Assembly: GCA_003094555.1 (NCBI GenBank)
Contig: NATW01000117.1
Span: forward strand, 1 to 64,000
Reading direction: 5' to 3'
From: a gamma proteobacterium symbiont of Ctena orbiculata
Lineage (GTDB): Bacteria; Pseudomonadota; Gammaproteobacteria; Chromatiales; Chromatiaceae
DNA: 64,000 nt
Shown here: piece by piece, positions 39,048-48,678 of the stretch
Position numbering within the stretch: position 1 is the first letter of the stretch
Layout: the number at the start of each line of letters is the position of its first letter
Notes under the pieces: model-generated
What the model saw: only the letters and a program-made list of their open reading frames with translations
Databases searched by the model: none
What the model was told of the DNA's origin: nothing
Program-made: the position numbers and the translations under genes

Positions 39048-39056
39048 CAGGGCTCA

Positions 39057-39082
39057 AAACGGGCGGCCCGTGTCGCCCGTTT
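39057..39082. terminator. Hairpin terminator after ppk2
   Basis: The arms aaacgggcg and cgcccgttt, around an 8-base loop, lie 9 bases past the ppk2 stop. The T-tail is short (ttt), so efficiency is uncertain, but it is placed exactly between ppk2 and the next gene. Confidence 0.65.
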
Positions 39083-39110
39083 CCATTGAATAGAGGCGCG
39101 GACAGAGCCC

Positions 39111-39761
39111 ATGCCGACAACAACCGAGCTGATCCTGCTTGCCCTGGCCTGGTTGGTCTATTTCCTGATTCACTCCCTGCTTGCGTCATTGTGGGTAAAA
39201 AGGATGCTCGCGCAAAAACTGCCAGCCGTCATGCCCTGGTACCGACTGCTCTTCAATCTGCTGGCTCTGCTACTGATCCTACCGCCCCTCGCCATGCTCT
39301 GGTTCTACCGCTCCGATCCTCTGTGGCAGTGGCAGGGGGCCATGGCATGGCTGGCATACGCAATGATGATCCTCGCCGTCGCCGGCTTCATCTGGTCGAT
39401 GCGCTACTACGACAGCAAAGCCTTTCTCGGCATCCTGCAACTGCGACGCCGGCAACAGGATATTGAAGACCAGGAGCAGCTGCATATCTCCCCGCTGCAC
39501 CGTTTCGTACGCCATCCCTGGTACAGCCTCGGGCTGGTCCTGATATGGACTCAGGAGATGGATCCTGCGCGCCTGATATCGGCCCTTATCATTACAGCCT
39601 ACCTGGTCTTGGGATCGCGTCTGGAGGAGACCAAGCTGCTGCTGTTGCATGGGGATCTCTATCGCTATTACCAGCAACGTGTACCGGGACTCATACCGCG
39701 GCCCTGGCGTTATCTGACGCAAAAGCAAGCCGAACGCTTACTGGCCGGAAAGGAACTTTAA
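39111..39761 (+). CDS. ICMT/PEMT-like membrane methyltransferase family protein
   Basis: A 216-residue membrane protein resembling isoprenylcysteine methyltransferase-like and NnrU-like families. There are four or five helices (LALAWLVYFLIHSLLASLW, LLFNLLALLLILPPLAML, MAWLAYAMMILAVAGFIW). The conserved C-terminal signature reads FVRHPWYSLGLVLIWTQE, with RHP and then LEETKLLLLHGDLYRYYQQRVPGLIPRPW. The methylated substrate is unknown. It converges on the Met/His-rich secreted protein gene. Confidence 0.85.
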   Translation: MPTTTELILLALAWLVYFLIHSLLASLWVKRMLAQKLPAVMPWYRLLFNLLALLLILPPLAMLWFYRSDPLWQWQGAMAWLAYAMMILAVAGFIWSMRYYDSKAFLGILQLRRRQQDIEDQEQLHISPLHRFVRHPWYSLGLVLIWTQEMDPARLISALIITAYLVLGSRLEETKLLLLHGDLYRYYQQRVPGLIPRPWRYLTQKQAERLLAGKEL

Positions 39762-39853
39762 GCCAAAAGAGCTGGCGTGAAGGGTTCACCTCGCGCCATC
39801 ACCGCCGTCAGGGTCAAACGCCGCTGACCTGACGTGCGGTGAGACCAGACACC

Positions 39854-40705
39854 CTACTGGTTAGGGTCCCAAAAGTTTTGTGGTGGGTAAGGTACCGGCC
39901 CTGGCCCATAACCGTAGCCTTGGCCATAACCGTAACCTGGGCCATACCCGGGAGTCATTCTCGGTGCAGAATCACCCTGATGCATGGCACAACCCTGATG
40001 GCCCATGCCACAACCCTGTCCCATTCCACCGCTGTGCCGCATGCCCATATGGCGCCGGTGCATGGCATGACAAGCCGCACGCTCTTCGTCGCTCATTCCC
40101 TCGATCACCTTCTGATGCTTGGCCCACTCTTCTTGCATCGCCTTTTGGCGGGCTACCCAGGGTGGGGTTTCAGGCAGCTCCATACCCATCTCCTCGGCAC
40201 GGGCACGCATCTCCTCATGGCGCTGCTGGCGAAAGGCCTCCCGCTCCTCTTCGGACATGGCCATCATCTTATTACGATGGGCCATGCGCTCTTCCATGCT
40301 CGGGCGCATCATCTGCCCCATCTCCGAACGCCAGGGGGGGCGCTCCGGCAGCATCACACCTGCCTCTTCGGCCCGTTCTCTCAAGGCTTGATACTGCTCC
40401 TCACGGGCCTTCCAGTGTTCTCTCATAGCATCTCTCGAGAGGGACTCTGCATCAGAGGCCTCACTAGCCACTGCAGCAGTTTCAGTCTCCCCTGTCCCGG
40501 TTTCCGCTGCTGGTGATTCTGGGGACTCGGTGGATACCTCGGCCTCAACGGCTGCCGTTTGCATAGCAACATCCTGGGTGCTGGCTGTTTTCCCCTCTGG
40601 GGATACTGTTTCCTGGTTTTGGTTCTCCCCCTCTTCCGCCCACAGCCCTGGACTGAGCGATAACAGTAACGCGAAGGTCAGGGCTAGTGCTTTGTTGTTG
40701 TACAT
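39854..40705 (-). CDS. Secreted Met/His/Tyr-rich protein, function unknown
   Basis: A 283-residue protein with a signal peptide (about 1-23, ALTFALLLSLSPGLWA). Three zones follow. The first (about 24-93) is Glu/Ser/Thr-rich and disordered. The second (about 94-225) is charged and helical, Met-rich, with two similar units ending in AEEAGVMLPERPPW and AEEMGMELPETPPW. The third is a His/Met/Cys/Gly segment (HRRHMGMRHSGGMGQGCGMG) and a GYGPGYGYGQGYGYGPG tail. The composition suggests metal binding, as in copper chaperone-like proteins, but this is only inferred. I recognise no full-length family. Confidence 0.6.
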   Translation of the reverse strand: MYNNKALALTFALLLSLSPGLWAEEGENQNQETVSPEGKTASTQDVAMQTAAVEAEVSTESPESPAAETGTGETETAAVASEASDAESLSRDAMREHWKAREEQYQALRERAEEAGVMLPERPPWRSEMGQMMRPSMEERMAHRNKMMAMSEEEREAFRQQRHEEMRARAEEMGMELPETPPWVARQKAMQEEWAKHQKVIEGMSDEERAACHAMHRRHMGMRHSGGMGQGCGMGHQGCAMHQGDSAPRMTPGYGPGYGYGQGYGYGPGPVPYPPQNFWDPNQ

Positions 40706-40812
40706 AGGTGCTCTCCTCCAGTGATCCTGACTAAGACACTGATTTATTGTTGGAACGGTGGTTGAATCAAAAAACTCTGCTTAATTCTTGCTTCCTCAAA
40801 TCTCTGACAGGC

Positions 40813-41442
40813 CTACTTTTCAGCTGTGGCGGGGGCCTGCTCACTATTCTTGTTCTTGGCCTTGAGAGATGCAACCTTTTGCGCCAGTTCCGCCAGCAGA
40901 CCCTCCATGCCCTTGCTCTTTACCAGATTCCGGAAAGAGGTGCGATAGTTGCTCACCAGACTCACCCCGTCCACCGCAACATCATAGGTGTACCAGTCAT
41001 CATTGCGAAACCTCATCTTGTAGCTGACCGCAAGCTCCTTGTTTGCGGCCACGATGAAGGTCTGCACATTTGCCAACTTGCCTTTGGTGCGCTCCCTGCC
41101 CATACGCACTGACTGATCGCTATAGGTGTCAATGGCTGAGAAGTAGGTCTGCTCCAACAGCTCCCGAAACAGGGTGATGAACTGCTCACGCTGAGGTTGC
41201 GAGGCCTTGCGCCAATTGGCTGCCAGGATGACCTGGGACATGGATTCATAATCGAAACGCTTGCGTACGATCTCTTTCACCTGGTCGCGACGATCCTGTC
41301 TGCTCAAGGAGGGATCCTTCAGCACCTTCAACACCTGGTTTACAGTCTCTTCGATCCGCTCTGAAGGTGTGACCTTGGCTACGGCGGAGAGACTGAAGGC
41401 AAAAAGAAATATAAGAAGAAGCGTGGCTGATAATCTGTTCAT
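40813..41442 (-). CDS. mlaC: MlaC-like phospholipid-binding protein
   Basis: MlaC is the periplasmic shuttle of the Mla system that moves phospholipids between the outer membrane and the inner-membrane MlaFEDB complex. The 209-residue protein has a signal peptide (1-22, LLIFLFAFSLSAVA), then the Tol/MlaC signature VLKVLKDPSLSRQDRRDQVKEIVRKRFDYESMSQVILAANWRKASQPQREQFITLFRELLEQTY. It ends in a lysine-rich tail. It stands alone; the rest of mla is not here, and its usual site near murA holds the cyclase-PilZ gene. Confidence 0.93.
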   Translation of the reverse strand: MNRLSATLLLIFLFAFSLSAVAKVTPSERIEETVNQVLKVLKDPSLSRQDRRDQVKEIVRKRFDYESMSQVILAANWRKASQPQREQFITLFRELLEQTYFSAIDTYSDQSVRMGRERTKGKLANVQTFIVAANKELAVSYKMRFRNDDWYTYDVAVDGVSLVSNYRTSFRNLVKSKGMEGLLAELAQKVASLKAKNKNSEQAPATAEK

Positions 41443-41667
41443 GGTTCCCTATTCCCCTAATTCCAACCTGTTATTGTGACAATACAAACACAGAAAGGTG
41501 CTTATGTTAATTTGATGACGGGCTATACAAAAACTCAATTAATACTATATAAGCTATTGAATATAAAGTATTTTAATCACGAATATATTATTTGCAACAT
41601 GCATTCTAACCCAGGGGCGGCCAGCTCAGGCCATATAACCCTACAGGTTTACAATTCACACTGTTAA

Positions 41668-43185
41668 CTAATCGGTCGAGTCAACCGCTATGGAGGGATC
41701 TATCTTGCTGGAAATGAGCAGCAGATCCCCACCGGACCTGAAATAGTTATCCACATCCCAACAGATACCCACCCGTTTGCCTGAACCTTCACATTCACCG
41801 GGGACGTAGTGACTGTAGTCAAGCACTCTTCTCTCCCCTCCAGCGGGCAGTTGAAGCCGATAGGTGATGCGTATTTCATCCCGGTTGTCGTGGTCAAATA
41901 ACTGCGCCACGTGTTTCCTGTCCTGCTCATGGACCAGATTCAGGATTGACGCCGGAACCGGTTTAAACCCCCCTCTCTCCTGCCCTGCCATGAGATACAT
42001 CTCATCATCCCATTGGCAGATCTCATCGGTCGGATCCCAACTCCACGCGCATGAGGGCAGCACCTCACTCAGAAAGTCCACCTGCTGACGTAAAGACTTG
42101 GCACGATAACGATAGCGCTTGGTCTTGTGTTTCAGACTCATCAACTTCTGTTTCAGCAGATTCTCTCTACGACGCAGGCGCCTGATGGATCGCTTTGTCT
42201 TACTCCGATGATGAGCCAATGCCTTTTGTGAATGCCGCCTCACCACCCAAGCCAACAGCAGGCTCCATAGCAACATAAACAGCCCCCATGAAATGTGGGT
42301 GACAACATCGCCGCCCTGCTTCACTGGAGATTCAACATCCTGCCAGTGATACCAGATATCATGCATATCCTCTCTACTGAGCCTGTCCAGGCCTTTTTGC
42401 AGCAGACTCTGCAGCACCGGTTCCGTGTAAAGGGTTGCCACCGCCACGTCCACCGTCATATCAAGCCGCATCATCTCTTTCAGTCCAGCATAATTCTCCG
42501 TGGTTGAGAGCAGATGGTTAACGCTTGCGGCATCGCCAAGGTAGGCCTGGGCCCGGTCAGCGATAACCGCTTGCAGTGCCTGACCCAGATCGTTGAAGGC
42601 CATGACGTTCAGGGAGGGCAGGAGGTGGGGTATCCCCTCTTCCCAGATACTTCCGGTGACAACCGATATCTCTAGGCCGTCCAGCGCAGTCAGCTCTTTA
42701 TCGGCAATCCTGTCGGTGGTGAAGAGGGCCGCGGGAAGATTCAGATAGGGACGGGTGAAGTGGAGGTCTGGGGGGGAGAGGTGGGTCTGAACAGCCGCAC
42801 CGATCATATCCACAACACCCTCACGCAAAGCCAGCAGCAATGCCTCCTGATCCGGGAAATGTTGTATCTGCAGCTGCAGACCCAGTTTATCGGCCAACGC
42901 CCTCAGGTAATCGGGTACCAAACCCTTGGATTGGGACCTTTCAACATAGAGGATGGGTGGGGTCATCGGAACCACACCCGCCCTTAGATACTGATGATCT
43001 GCCAACCACCCCTTTTCAGCGGGATTGTAACGTGAGACCTGTGCCACTCCCTGGGAGCAGATTGCAAAACCCAGTAGACAGAGGCCAATAAATCGATACC
43101 ACACCCTTGCGATTCTCCGATCTGTCTGCCTATAGGGCCTGTTAACGGGCCCTAGTTCAATATATATACCTGAAACCGTTATCAT
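41668..43185 (-). CDS. Periplasmic-binding/PAS protein without output domain
   Basis: A 505-residue membrane protein. After an N-terminal signal or helix (FIGLCLLGFAICSQGVA) it has a solute-binding domain of the SBP_bac_3 type (about 65-290: LRAGVVPMTPPILYVERSQSKGLVPDYLRALADKLG..., with DMIGAAVQT and ISVVTGSIWEEG). One helix (LFMLLWSLLLAWVV) and a very basic coiled coil (about 310-365) lead into a PAS-like domain (CAWSWDPTDEICQWDDEMY...). BvgS/EvgS kinases and GGDEF proteins have this order, but no kinase, GGDEF or EAL domain follows. The protein ends soon after the PAS. It may signal through a partner. Confidence 0.8.
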   Translation of the reverse strand: MITVSGIYIELGPVNRPYRQTDRRIARVWYRFIGLCLLGFAICSQGVAQVSRYNPAEKGWLADHQYLRAGVVPMTPPILYVERSQSKGLVPDYLRALADKLGLQLQIQHFPDQEALLLALREGVVDMIGAAVQTHLSPPDLHFTRPYLNLPAALFTTDRIADKELTALDGLEISVVTGSIWEEGIPHLLPSLNVMAFNDLGQALQAVIADRAQAYLGDAASVNHLLSTTENYAGLKEMMRLDMTVDVAVATLYTEPVLQSLLQKGLDRLSREDMHDIWYHWQDVESPVKQGGDVVTHISWGLFMLLWSLLLAWVVRRHSQKALAHHRSKTKRSIRRLRRRENLLKQKLMSLKHKTKRYRYRAKSLRQQVDFLSEVLPSCAWSWDPTDEICQWDDEMYLMAGQERGGFKPVPASILNLVHEQDRKHVAQLFDHDNRDEIRITYRLQLPAGGERRVLDYSHYVPGECEGSGKRVGICWDVDNYFRSGGDLLLISSKIDPSIAVDSTD

Positions 43186-43214
43186 GCCATGATTTTGTAT
43201 CAGTTGGGATTGAG

Positions 43215-43796
43215 GTGGGATTTTTGCGACAGAACACAGATCTACGTCCTTGGCGGATCAGACTGGCAGCCGACATCATCCACAGGGGTGGTCTGGTGGC
43301 CTATCCCACTGAAGCGGTGTATGGGCTGGGGTGCCATCCCCTGGATCGTGATGCGGTATCCAGGTTGCTGGTGCTGAAGCAGAGGCCCATGGCTAAGGGA
43401 CTGATCCTGATCGCCGACAAGATAGAATCCCTCTACCCCTATATCGGCAGCCTGTCAGAAGAGATCATGCAACCGGTTCGCGAGAGCTGGCCCGGCCCCG
43501 CAACCTGGATCATCCCGGCGACACGCAATGTACCCTACTGGTTGACTGGGGAGCACAGCACCCTGGCAGTGCGGGTTACCGACCACCCAATCGCAGCGGC
43601 GCTATGTGGTGCAGCGGGGACCCCCCTGGTATCGACCAGTGCCAATATCAGCAGGCATCCGCCAGCCCGCAACCCCCTTGAGGTTCACTTACGCTGTGGC
43701 AATGGGATTGATCTGATCCTGCATGGCAAGACCGGCGGCCTGGAGCGTCCAACACCCATCCGTGAAGCAGTGAGTGGCAGGGTGATTCGGGAATGA
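43215..43796 (+). CDS. tsaC: Threonylcarbamoyl-AMP synthase TsaC (YrdC family)
   Basis: TsaC makes threonylcarbamoyl-AMP for the t6A modification of ANN-decoding tRNAs. The 193-residue protein has the YrdC core AYPTEAVYGLGCHPLDRDAVSRLLVLKQRPMAKGLILIA with the KxR-MxKGL signature, GPATWIIPAT, AVRVTDHP and STSANIS. Two starts are possible: the GTG at 43215 or the TTG at 43224, the latter with aggtggga just upstream. The TTG has the better ribosome site and would drop three residues. A minus-strand hairpin begins at its stop codon. Confidence 0.93.
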   Translation: MGFLRQNTDLRPWRIRLAADIIHRGGLVAYPTEAVYGLGCHPLDRDAVSRLLVLKQRPMAKGLILIADKIESLYPYIGSLSEEIMQPVRESWPGPATWIIPATRNVPYWLTGEHSTLAVRVTDHPIAAALCGAAGTPLVSTSANISRHPPARNPLEVHLRCGNGIDLILHGKTGGLERPTPIREAVSGRVIRE

Positions 43797-44054
43797 AAAA
43801 AAGCCCACCCGGGGAGGGGTGGGCCTAAAGCGCTATATTTCAGCGCCGGAGGAGGATCGAAACCATTAATACCAATTACCCTTTATTACGGCGCGAGATG
43901 AGAAAACTTGAGGGATTTTTCACACTTTCTAGCCAGTCGGACCGAAAGCTTGTAACTTATTGAAAAAGAATATAATTAATTGATTATTAAAATGACTGAA
44001 CCCCCTCCGTGGGTGTCAAGTTGTGAATTAAATTCAGCCTCTGGGCTATAGTTT
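43796..44054 (-). terminator. Minus-strand terminator and unassigned spacer
   Basis: At 43803-43824 the arms gcccaccc and gggtgggc pair, and on the minus strand they are followed by a run of seven T. This is a strong terminator for leftward transcription. A second small hairpin (gcgct, agcgc) lies just upstream of it on that strand, around 43829-43846. The remaining about 200 bases up to the thioredoxin stop at 44055 are AT-rich and contain no gene that I can support. The terminator is far from the thioredoxin gene, so either that mRNA has a long 3' region or a small transcript starts here. Confidence 0.6.
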
Positions 44055-44435
44055 TCAGCCCTCGTGCGCACCAGTCAGGTGGTCCCCCAGATGCTCCTCG
44101 ATCCACCCCCTCAGCCAATGGCTGGCCCTGGAACCATGAAAGCGCCCTGTTTCATCACCATCGACAAACAGAATCACGGTGGGAAATCCACGCAGGCGAT
44201 AGTGCCCGGCCAAGCGCATATTATCGTCAACCTCGACCTTGGCCAGCACGACCAGCCCCTCCAGCTCTTTTACTACCTTCTCCAACGCCGGTGCCAGGGA
44301 GAGACAGGGAGCGCACCACTCAGCCCAGAAATCCACCACCACCGGCTGCTGCCGCGATGCCTTCAGGACTTTCTCCTCATAGGTCGCCTCCGTGACATCG
44401 TAGATATAGGGCGAAAGCTGCTTTTTCTGGCTCAT
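44055..44435 (-). CDS. Thioredoxin-fold protein
   Basis: A 126-residue cytoplasmic thioredoxin. It shows the active site FWAEWCAPCLSLAPALEKV and the cis-Pro segment LRGFPTVILFVDGDE. The classic WCGPC is WCAPC here. The N terminus is longer than E. coli TrxA by about ten residues (MSQKKQLSPYIYDVTEAT). The ATG at 44435 was chosen over an upstream GTG-type start at 44444. It is divergent from hemB. Confidence 0.9.
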   Translation of the reverse strand: MSQKKQLSPYIYDVTEATYEEKVLKASRQQPVVVDFWAEWCAPCLSLAPALEKVVKELEGLVVLAKVEVDDNMRLAGHYRLRGFPTVILFVDGDETGRFHGSRASHWLRGWIEEHLGDHLTGAHEG

Positions 44436-44449
44436 AACTCGCACACTGA

Positions 44450-45532
<1,083 letters not shown>

Positions 45533-45593
45533 GTTTTTAGGCTCGTCTTCTGTAGAGCTGATCATTTAACAGAACAAGTACCATCGGGTCGTC

Positions 45594-46406
45594 ATGGATA
45601 AATACGCAGTAATCGGTAATCCCATCGAACACAGTAAATCACCCGAGATTCACCGGGCGTTCGCCGAACAGACCGGTGAGCCTGTGGAATATGGCCGCAT
45701 CCTGGGAAATATGGATGATTTTCCGGCTGATGTACGGCGTTTTGTCGCCGAGGGAGGCCTGGGTCTCAATGTCACCGTCCCTTTCAAGGAGGAGGCATGG
45801 CGCCTGGCGGATGAACTGAGCCCGAGGGCGCATACAGCCGGTGCGGTCAATACCCTGATTCTGCTGGAGAACAATCAAATCAAGGGAGACAACACGGACG
45901 GTGCCGGGTTGGTGAGGGACCTAAGCGTCAACCAGGGCTTCCGCCTGGAAGGAAAACGGCTACTGATGCTGGGTGCAGGCGGCGCCGTACGAGGTGTAAT
46001 CCGACCTCTGCTGGAGCAGCGACCAAAGCGGATAATCGTCGCCAACCGAACCGCCAGCAAGGCCTATTCTCTGGCTAACGGTGCCGCCGCCTATGGTCAA
46101 GTGGCCGGCTGCGGTCTCGATGAACTGGAGGGTATGCAGTTCGACCTGATCATTAACGGTACGGCAGCCGGACTTACCGGGGAGGTGCCGTTGATTCCCG
46201 ACACCGTACTGGCCAAGGGTGGCTGGTGCTATGACATGCTCTACGGCAATCAGGCCACCGCCTTTCAGGCATGGGGTTATCAACAGCGCGCGGCGCGTTC
46301 CCTGGATGGGCTTGGGATGCTGGTTGAGCAGGCGGCGGAGTCATTTCGTCTATGGCGGGGAATTCTGCCCGAAACAGCGCCGGTCATCGCCATGCTGCGT
46401 CGCTGA
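45594..46406 (+). CDS. aroE: Shikimate dehydrogenase
   Basis: AroE reduces 3-dehydroshikimate to shikimate with NADPH in the chorismate pathway. The 270-residue protein has [15 protein letters not shown] for shikimate binding, the catalytic Lys in [11 protein letters not shown], Asp in [10 protein letters not shown], and the nucleotide-binding [10 protein letters not shown] with the NRTASKA NADPH-phosphate loop. It starts 61 bases after hemB and is convergent with the carbonic anhydrase-like gene. Confidence 0.96.
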   Translation: MDKYAVIGNPIEHSKSPEIHRAFAEQTGEPVEYGRILGNMDDFPADVRRFVAEGGLGLNVTVPFKEEAWRLADELSPRAHTAGAVNTLILLENNQIKGDNTDGAGLVRDLSVNQGFRLEGKRLLMLGAGGAVRGVIRPLLEQRPKRIIVANRTASKAYSLANGAAAYGQVAGCGLDELEGMQFDLIINGTAAGLTGEVPLIPDTVLAKGGWCYDMLYGNQATAFQAWGYQQRAARSLDGLGMLVEQAAESFRLWRGILPETAPVIAMLRR

Positions 46407-46408
46407 TG

Positions 46409-46945
46409 TCATGCCTGATTCCGATGGCGTTGGGCCAATTTCACATAGTGTCCCGCGTTATATGCCATGATCTCCAGCTCCTGATCACTCAGCGGACGCA
46501 CCCGCCTTGCGGGTTGACCCAACCAGAGGTAGCCGCCATCCAGACGCTTTCCCTGGGGAACCAAAGCACCAGCACCCAACATCGTCTGCGGCTCTATCAC
46601 CGCCCCATCAAGAATTATCGCCCCCATGCCGATAAAGCAGTTGTCTGCGACCTCACAGCCGTGTAAAAGCACTTTGTGGCCAACCGTGACGCCCTCGCCG
46701 ATGATCAATGGGCTGCCACCGGGCTGATAAAAACTGTCGTGGGAGACATGCAGCACTGAGCCATCCTGGATATTGCTCCTGGCGCCGATGCGGATCCGAT
46801 TCACGTCACCGCGGATTGCGCATAGGGGCCAGACCGAGGCCTGAGATGCGATTGACACATCACCGATGACAACGGCACTCTCATCCACATAGGCATCTGC
46901 AGCGATGTTCGGATAAGCGGCTTCAAACTGACGTGGTTTTGGCAT
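46409..46945 (-). CDS. yrdA: Gamma-carbonic anhydrase-like hexapeptide protein (YrdA)
   Basis: A 178-residue left-handed beta-helix protein of the gamma-carbonic anhydrase family, metal-bound trimers. The hexapeptide repeats are visible, and the three metal-ligand His fall in QDGSVLHVSHDSF and GHKVLLHGCEV, as in YrdA/PaaY relatives. Carbonic anhydrase activity in this subfamily is variable and not proven here. It converges on aroE and shares its upstream region with the LemA gene. Confidence 0.92.
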   Translation of the reverse strand: MPKPRQFEAAYPNIAADAYVDESAVVIGDVSIASQASVWPLCAIRGDVNRIRIGARSNIQDGSVLHVSHDSFYQPGGSPLIIGEGVTVGHKVLLHGCEVADNCFIGMGAIILDGAVIEPQTMLGAGALVPQGKRLDGGYLWLGQPARRVRPLSDQELEIMAYNAGHYVKLAQRHRNQA

Positions 46946-46968
46946 ACAAGATTGAGGATTCTGATCTC

Positions 46969-47541
46969 ATGGAAATTGTTAGCTTCGTCCTGATAGGGAC
47001 AACCATCGCTATCCTGATCTATGGCGTGCTTATTTACAACAACCTGGTGCGCTTGAAACACGATGTCTCAAAGGCGTGGTCGAACATCGATGTTCTGTTG
47101 AAACAGCGCCACGATGAACTGCCGAAACTGGTGGAGACCTGTAAACAATACATGAAATTTGAGCAGGAAACCCTGGAGAAGGTGATGCTGGCGCGAAGCG
47201 CGGTCAATAACGCCTTGCGGCAAGGTGATGTGGCTGCAGTGGGTGCCGCAGAAAGCCAGATGCGTCTGGGTCTCGGTAACCTGTTTGCAGTGGCGGAAAA
47301 CTACCCGGACCTGAAGGCCAATGAAACCTTTCTACACCTGCAGTCGAGAATAACCGGGCTTGAAAACAGCATCGCGGACCGACGCGAGTTCTACAACGAC
47401 AGCGCGAATATCAACAACGTCCGCATCGAGCAGTTTCCCGACCTGATCCTGGCGAAACAGTTCGGCTTCAAAGCGGCGCAGCTGTTGGAATTCGATGAGA
47501 CAGAATTGGCAGACGTCGATATGGGCGAAATGTTCAGCTAG
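46969..47541 (+). CDS. LemA family protein
   Basis: A 190-residue membrane protein with one N-terminal helix (VSFVLIGTTIAILIYGVLIYNNLV) facing out and a long helical cytoplasmic or periplasmic part. The signature NNLVRLKHDVSKAWSNIDVLLKQRHDELPKLVETCKQY is clear, and SRITGLENSIADRREFYNDSANINNVRIEQFPD closes the core. The start ATG at 46969 follows the sequence gaggatt. The gene lies 5 bases before the GIDE-domain gene, the usual LemA-GIDE pairing. Confidence 0.92.
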   Translation: MEIVSFVLIGTTIAILIYGVLIYNNLVRLKHDVSKAWSNIDVLLKQRHDELPKLVETCKQYMKFEQETLEKVMLARSAVNNALRQGDVAAVGAAESQMRLGLGNLFAVAENYPDLKANETFLHLQSRITGLENSIADRREFYNDSANINNVRIEQFPDLILAKQFGFKAAQLLEFDETELADVDMGEMFS

Positions 47542-47546
47542 GTACA

Positions 47547-48500
47547 ATGATAGGAAGTCTAGCCAATATCGGCGACGGCTATTTCTGGTCCTGGACCCTG
47601 CTGCTGACAGTGTTGACCCTGATCGCGCTCTACTTCACCTTCCGCAATCTCCACCGAGCCCGGTTGATCGAGGATACACCCACCTCACTGATTCGATCGG
47701 CCCCCCAGGGTTATGTGGAACTGGTCGGCGAGGCGGCAATGATGGCCGGTGAGCCGGTGCTGGCCCCTCTCAGCGGCATGCCCTGTTGCTGGTGGCGTTA
47801 CAAGATCGAAAAAAAGGGTGATAAGGGGTGGCGCGGGGTTCGCTCCGGCAAGAGCGACAGCCTGTTCCTGCTCAAGGATGCAACCGGAGAGTGTATCCTC
47901 GATCCCGAGGGGGCGAATATCAGCCCGAGTGAGAAGAGTATCTGGTATGGACCCAATGAGACACCCTCGGCCGGTCCCGATCGTGGCACTGGCACCACCC
48001 ACCAGAAAGTCGAACGTTTCGGCGTACGCATCTCCACCAACAATACGTTTGGTGGTGACTATCGCTATATCGAAGAGACCATCGTCCCGGGGGACCCGCT
48101 GTACGCCATCGGACGCTTCAGCTCGATTGGTGAACTAGATCGCAAGGCCATGCGTGACGACATGATCAAAGGCCGGCTGCGCGAATGGAAAGCGGATCAT
48201 GCAACCCTGCTGGAACGATTCGACAGGAATGATGATGGCCAGATCGATTTACATGAGTGGGAATCTGTACGCCGCAGCGCCGCGCGGGAGGTCACCCGTG
48301 AACAGATGCAACAGGATCAACAGCCACTCCATACCCTGAGCAGCACAGGGACCCACCGGCGCCCCCTTTTGATATCGACCAAAGGGGAGTTTGAGCTGGT
48401 GCGTCACTATCGCCTGCTCACACTCGCCGCACTGGCGGCATTCTTCATGGTGGGATCCGGCGCCGTCATATTTGTCACTTCCCATTTGTCCCGGCTCTGA
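47547..48500 (+). CDS. GIDE-domain membrane protein with EF-hand insertion
   Basis: A 317-residue protein with an N-terminal helix (WSWTLLLTVLTLIALYFTF) and a C-terminal helix (LLTLAALAAFFMVGSGAVIFV). The middle is the GIDE domain, shared with mitochondrial E3 ligase MULAN but without its RING: GMPCCWWRYKIEKKGDKGW, DPEGANISPSEKSIWYG, and YRYIEETIVPGDPLYAIG. An EF-hand-type loop DRNDDGQIDLHEWE is present near residues 229-242. It is paired with LemA. The role is unknown, and the EF-hand suggests calcium sensing. Confidence 0.88.
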   Translation: MIGSLANIGDGYFWSWTLLLTVLTLIALYFTFRNLHRARLIEDTPTSLIRSAPQGYVELVGEAAMMAGEPVLAPLSGMPCCWWRYKIEKKGDKGWRGVRSGKSDSLFLLKDATGECILDPEGANISPSEKSIWYGPNETPSAGPDRGTGTTHQKVERFGVRISTNNTFGGDYRYIEETIVPGDPLYAIGRFSSIGELDRKAMRDDMIKGRLREWKADHATLLERFDRNDDGQIDLHEWESVRRSAAREVTREQMQQDQQPLHTLSSTGTHRRPLLISTKGEFELVRHYRLLTLAALAAFFMVGSGAVIFVTSHLSRL

Positions 48501-48678
48501 ACTGAACGGCGTATAGATCAAGCTCGGACAAGCTGCCCGGCAGGTGGCTGTATTTTCCTGATGCCATGTAAAAAAATAGATCGGAAACAGTAAGGCTGAA
48601 TTTGGTACTGAGCTATTCCTACATCACCGCGGGAATGCGAGAATACGTCGCTGGATCACTGCGAAAACAGGTTGCTGA

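Noticed and set aside
41476..41667. 63-codon plus-strand frame in the spacer between mlaC and the binding-protein gene
   Set aside because: AT-rich, no ribosome site, no domain, and no neighbour that would suggest a gene.
43835..43870. tRNA-like 3' end (ggtttcgatcctcctccggcgc) on the minus strand
   Set aside because: No CCA end, no matching acceptor 5' strand or anticodon arm could be found, so a tRNA or tmRNA is not supported.
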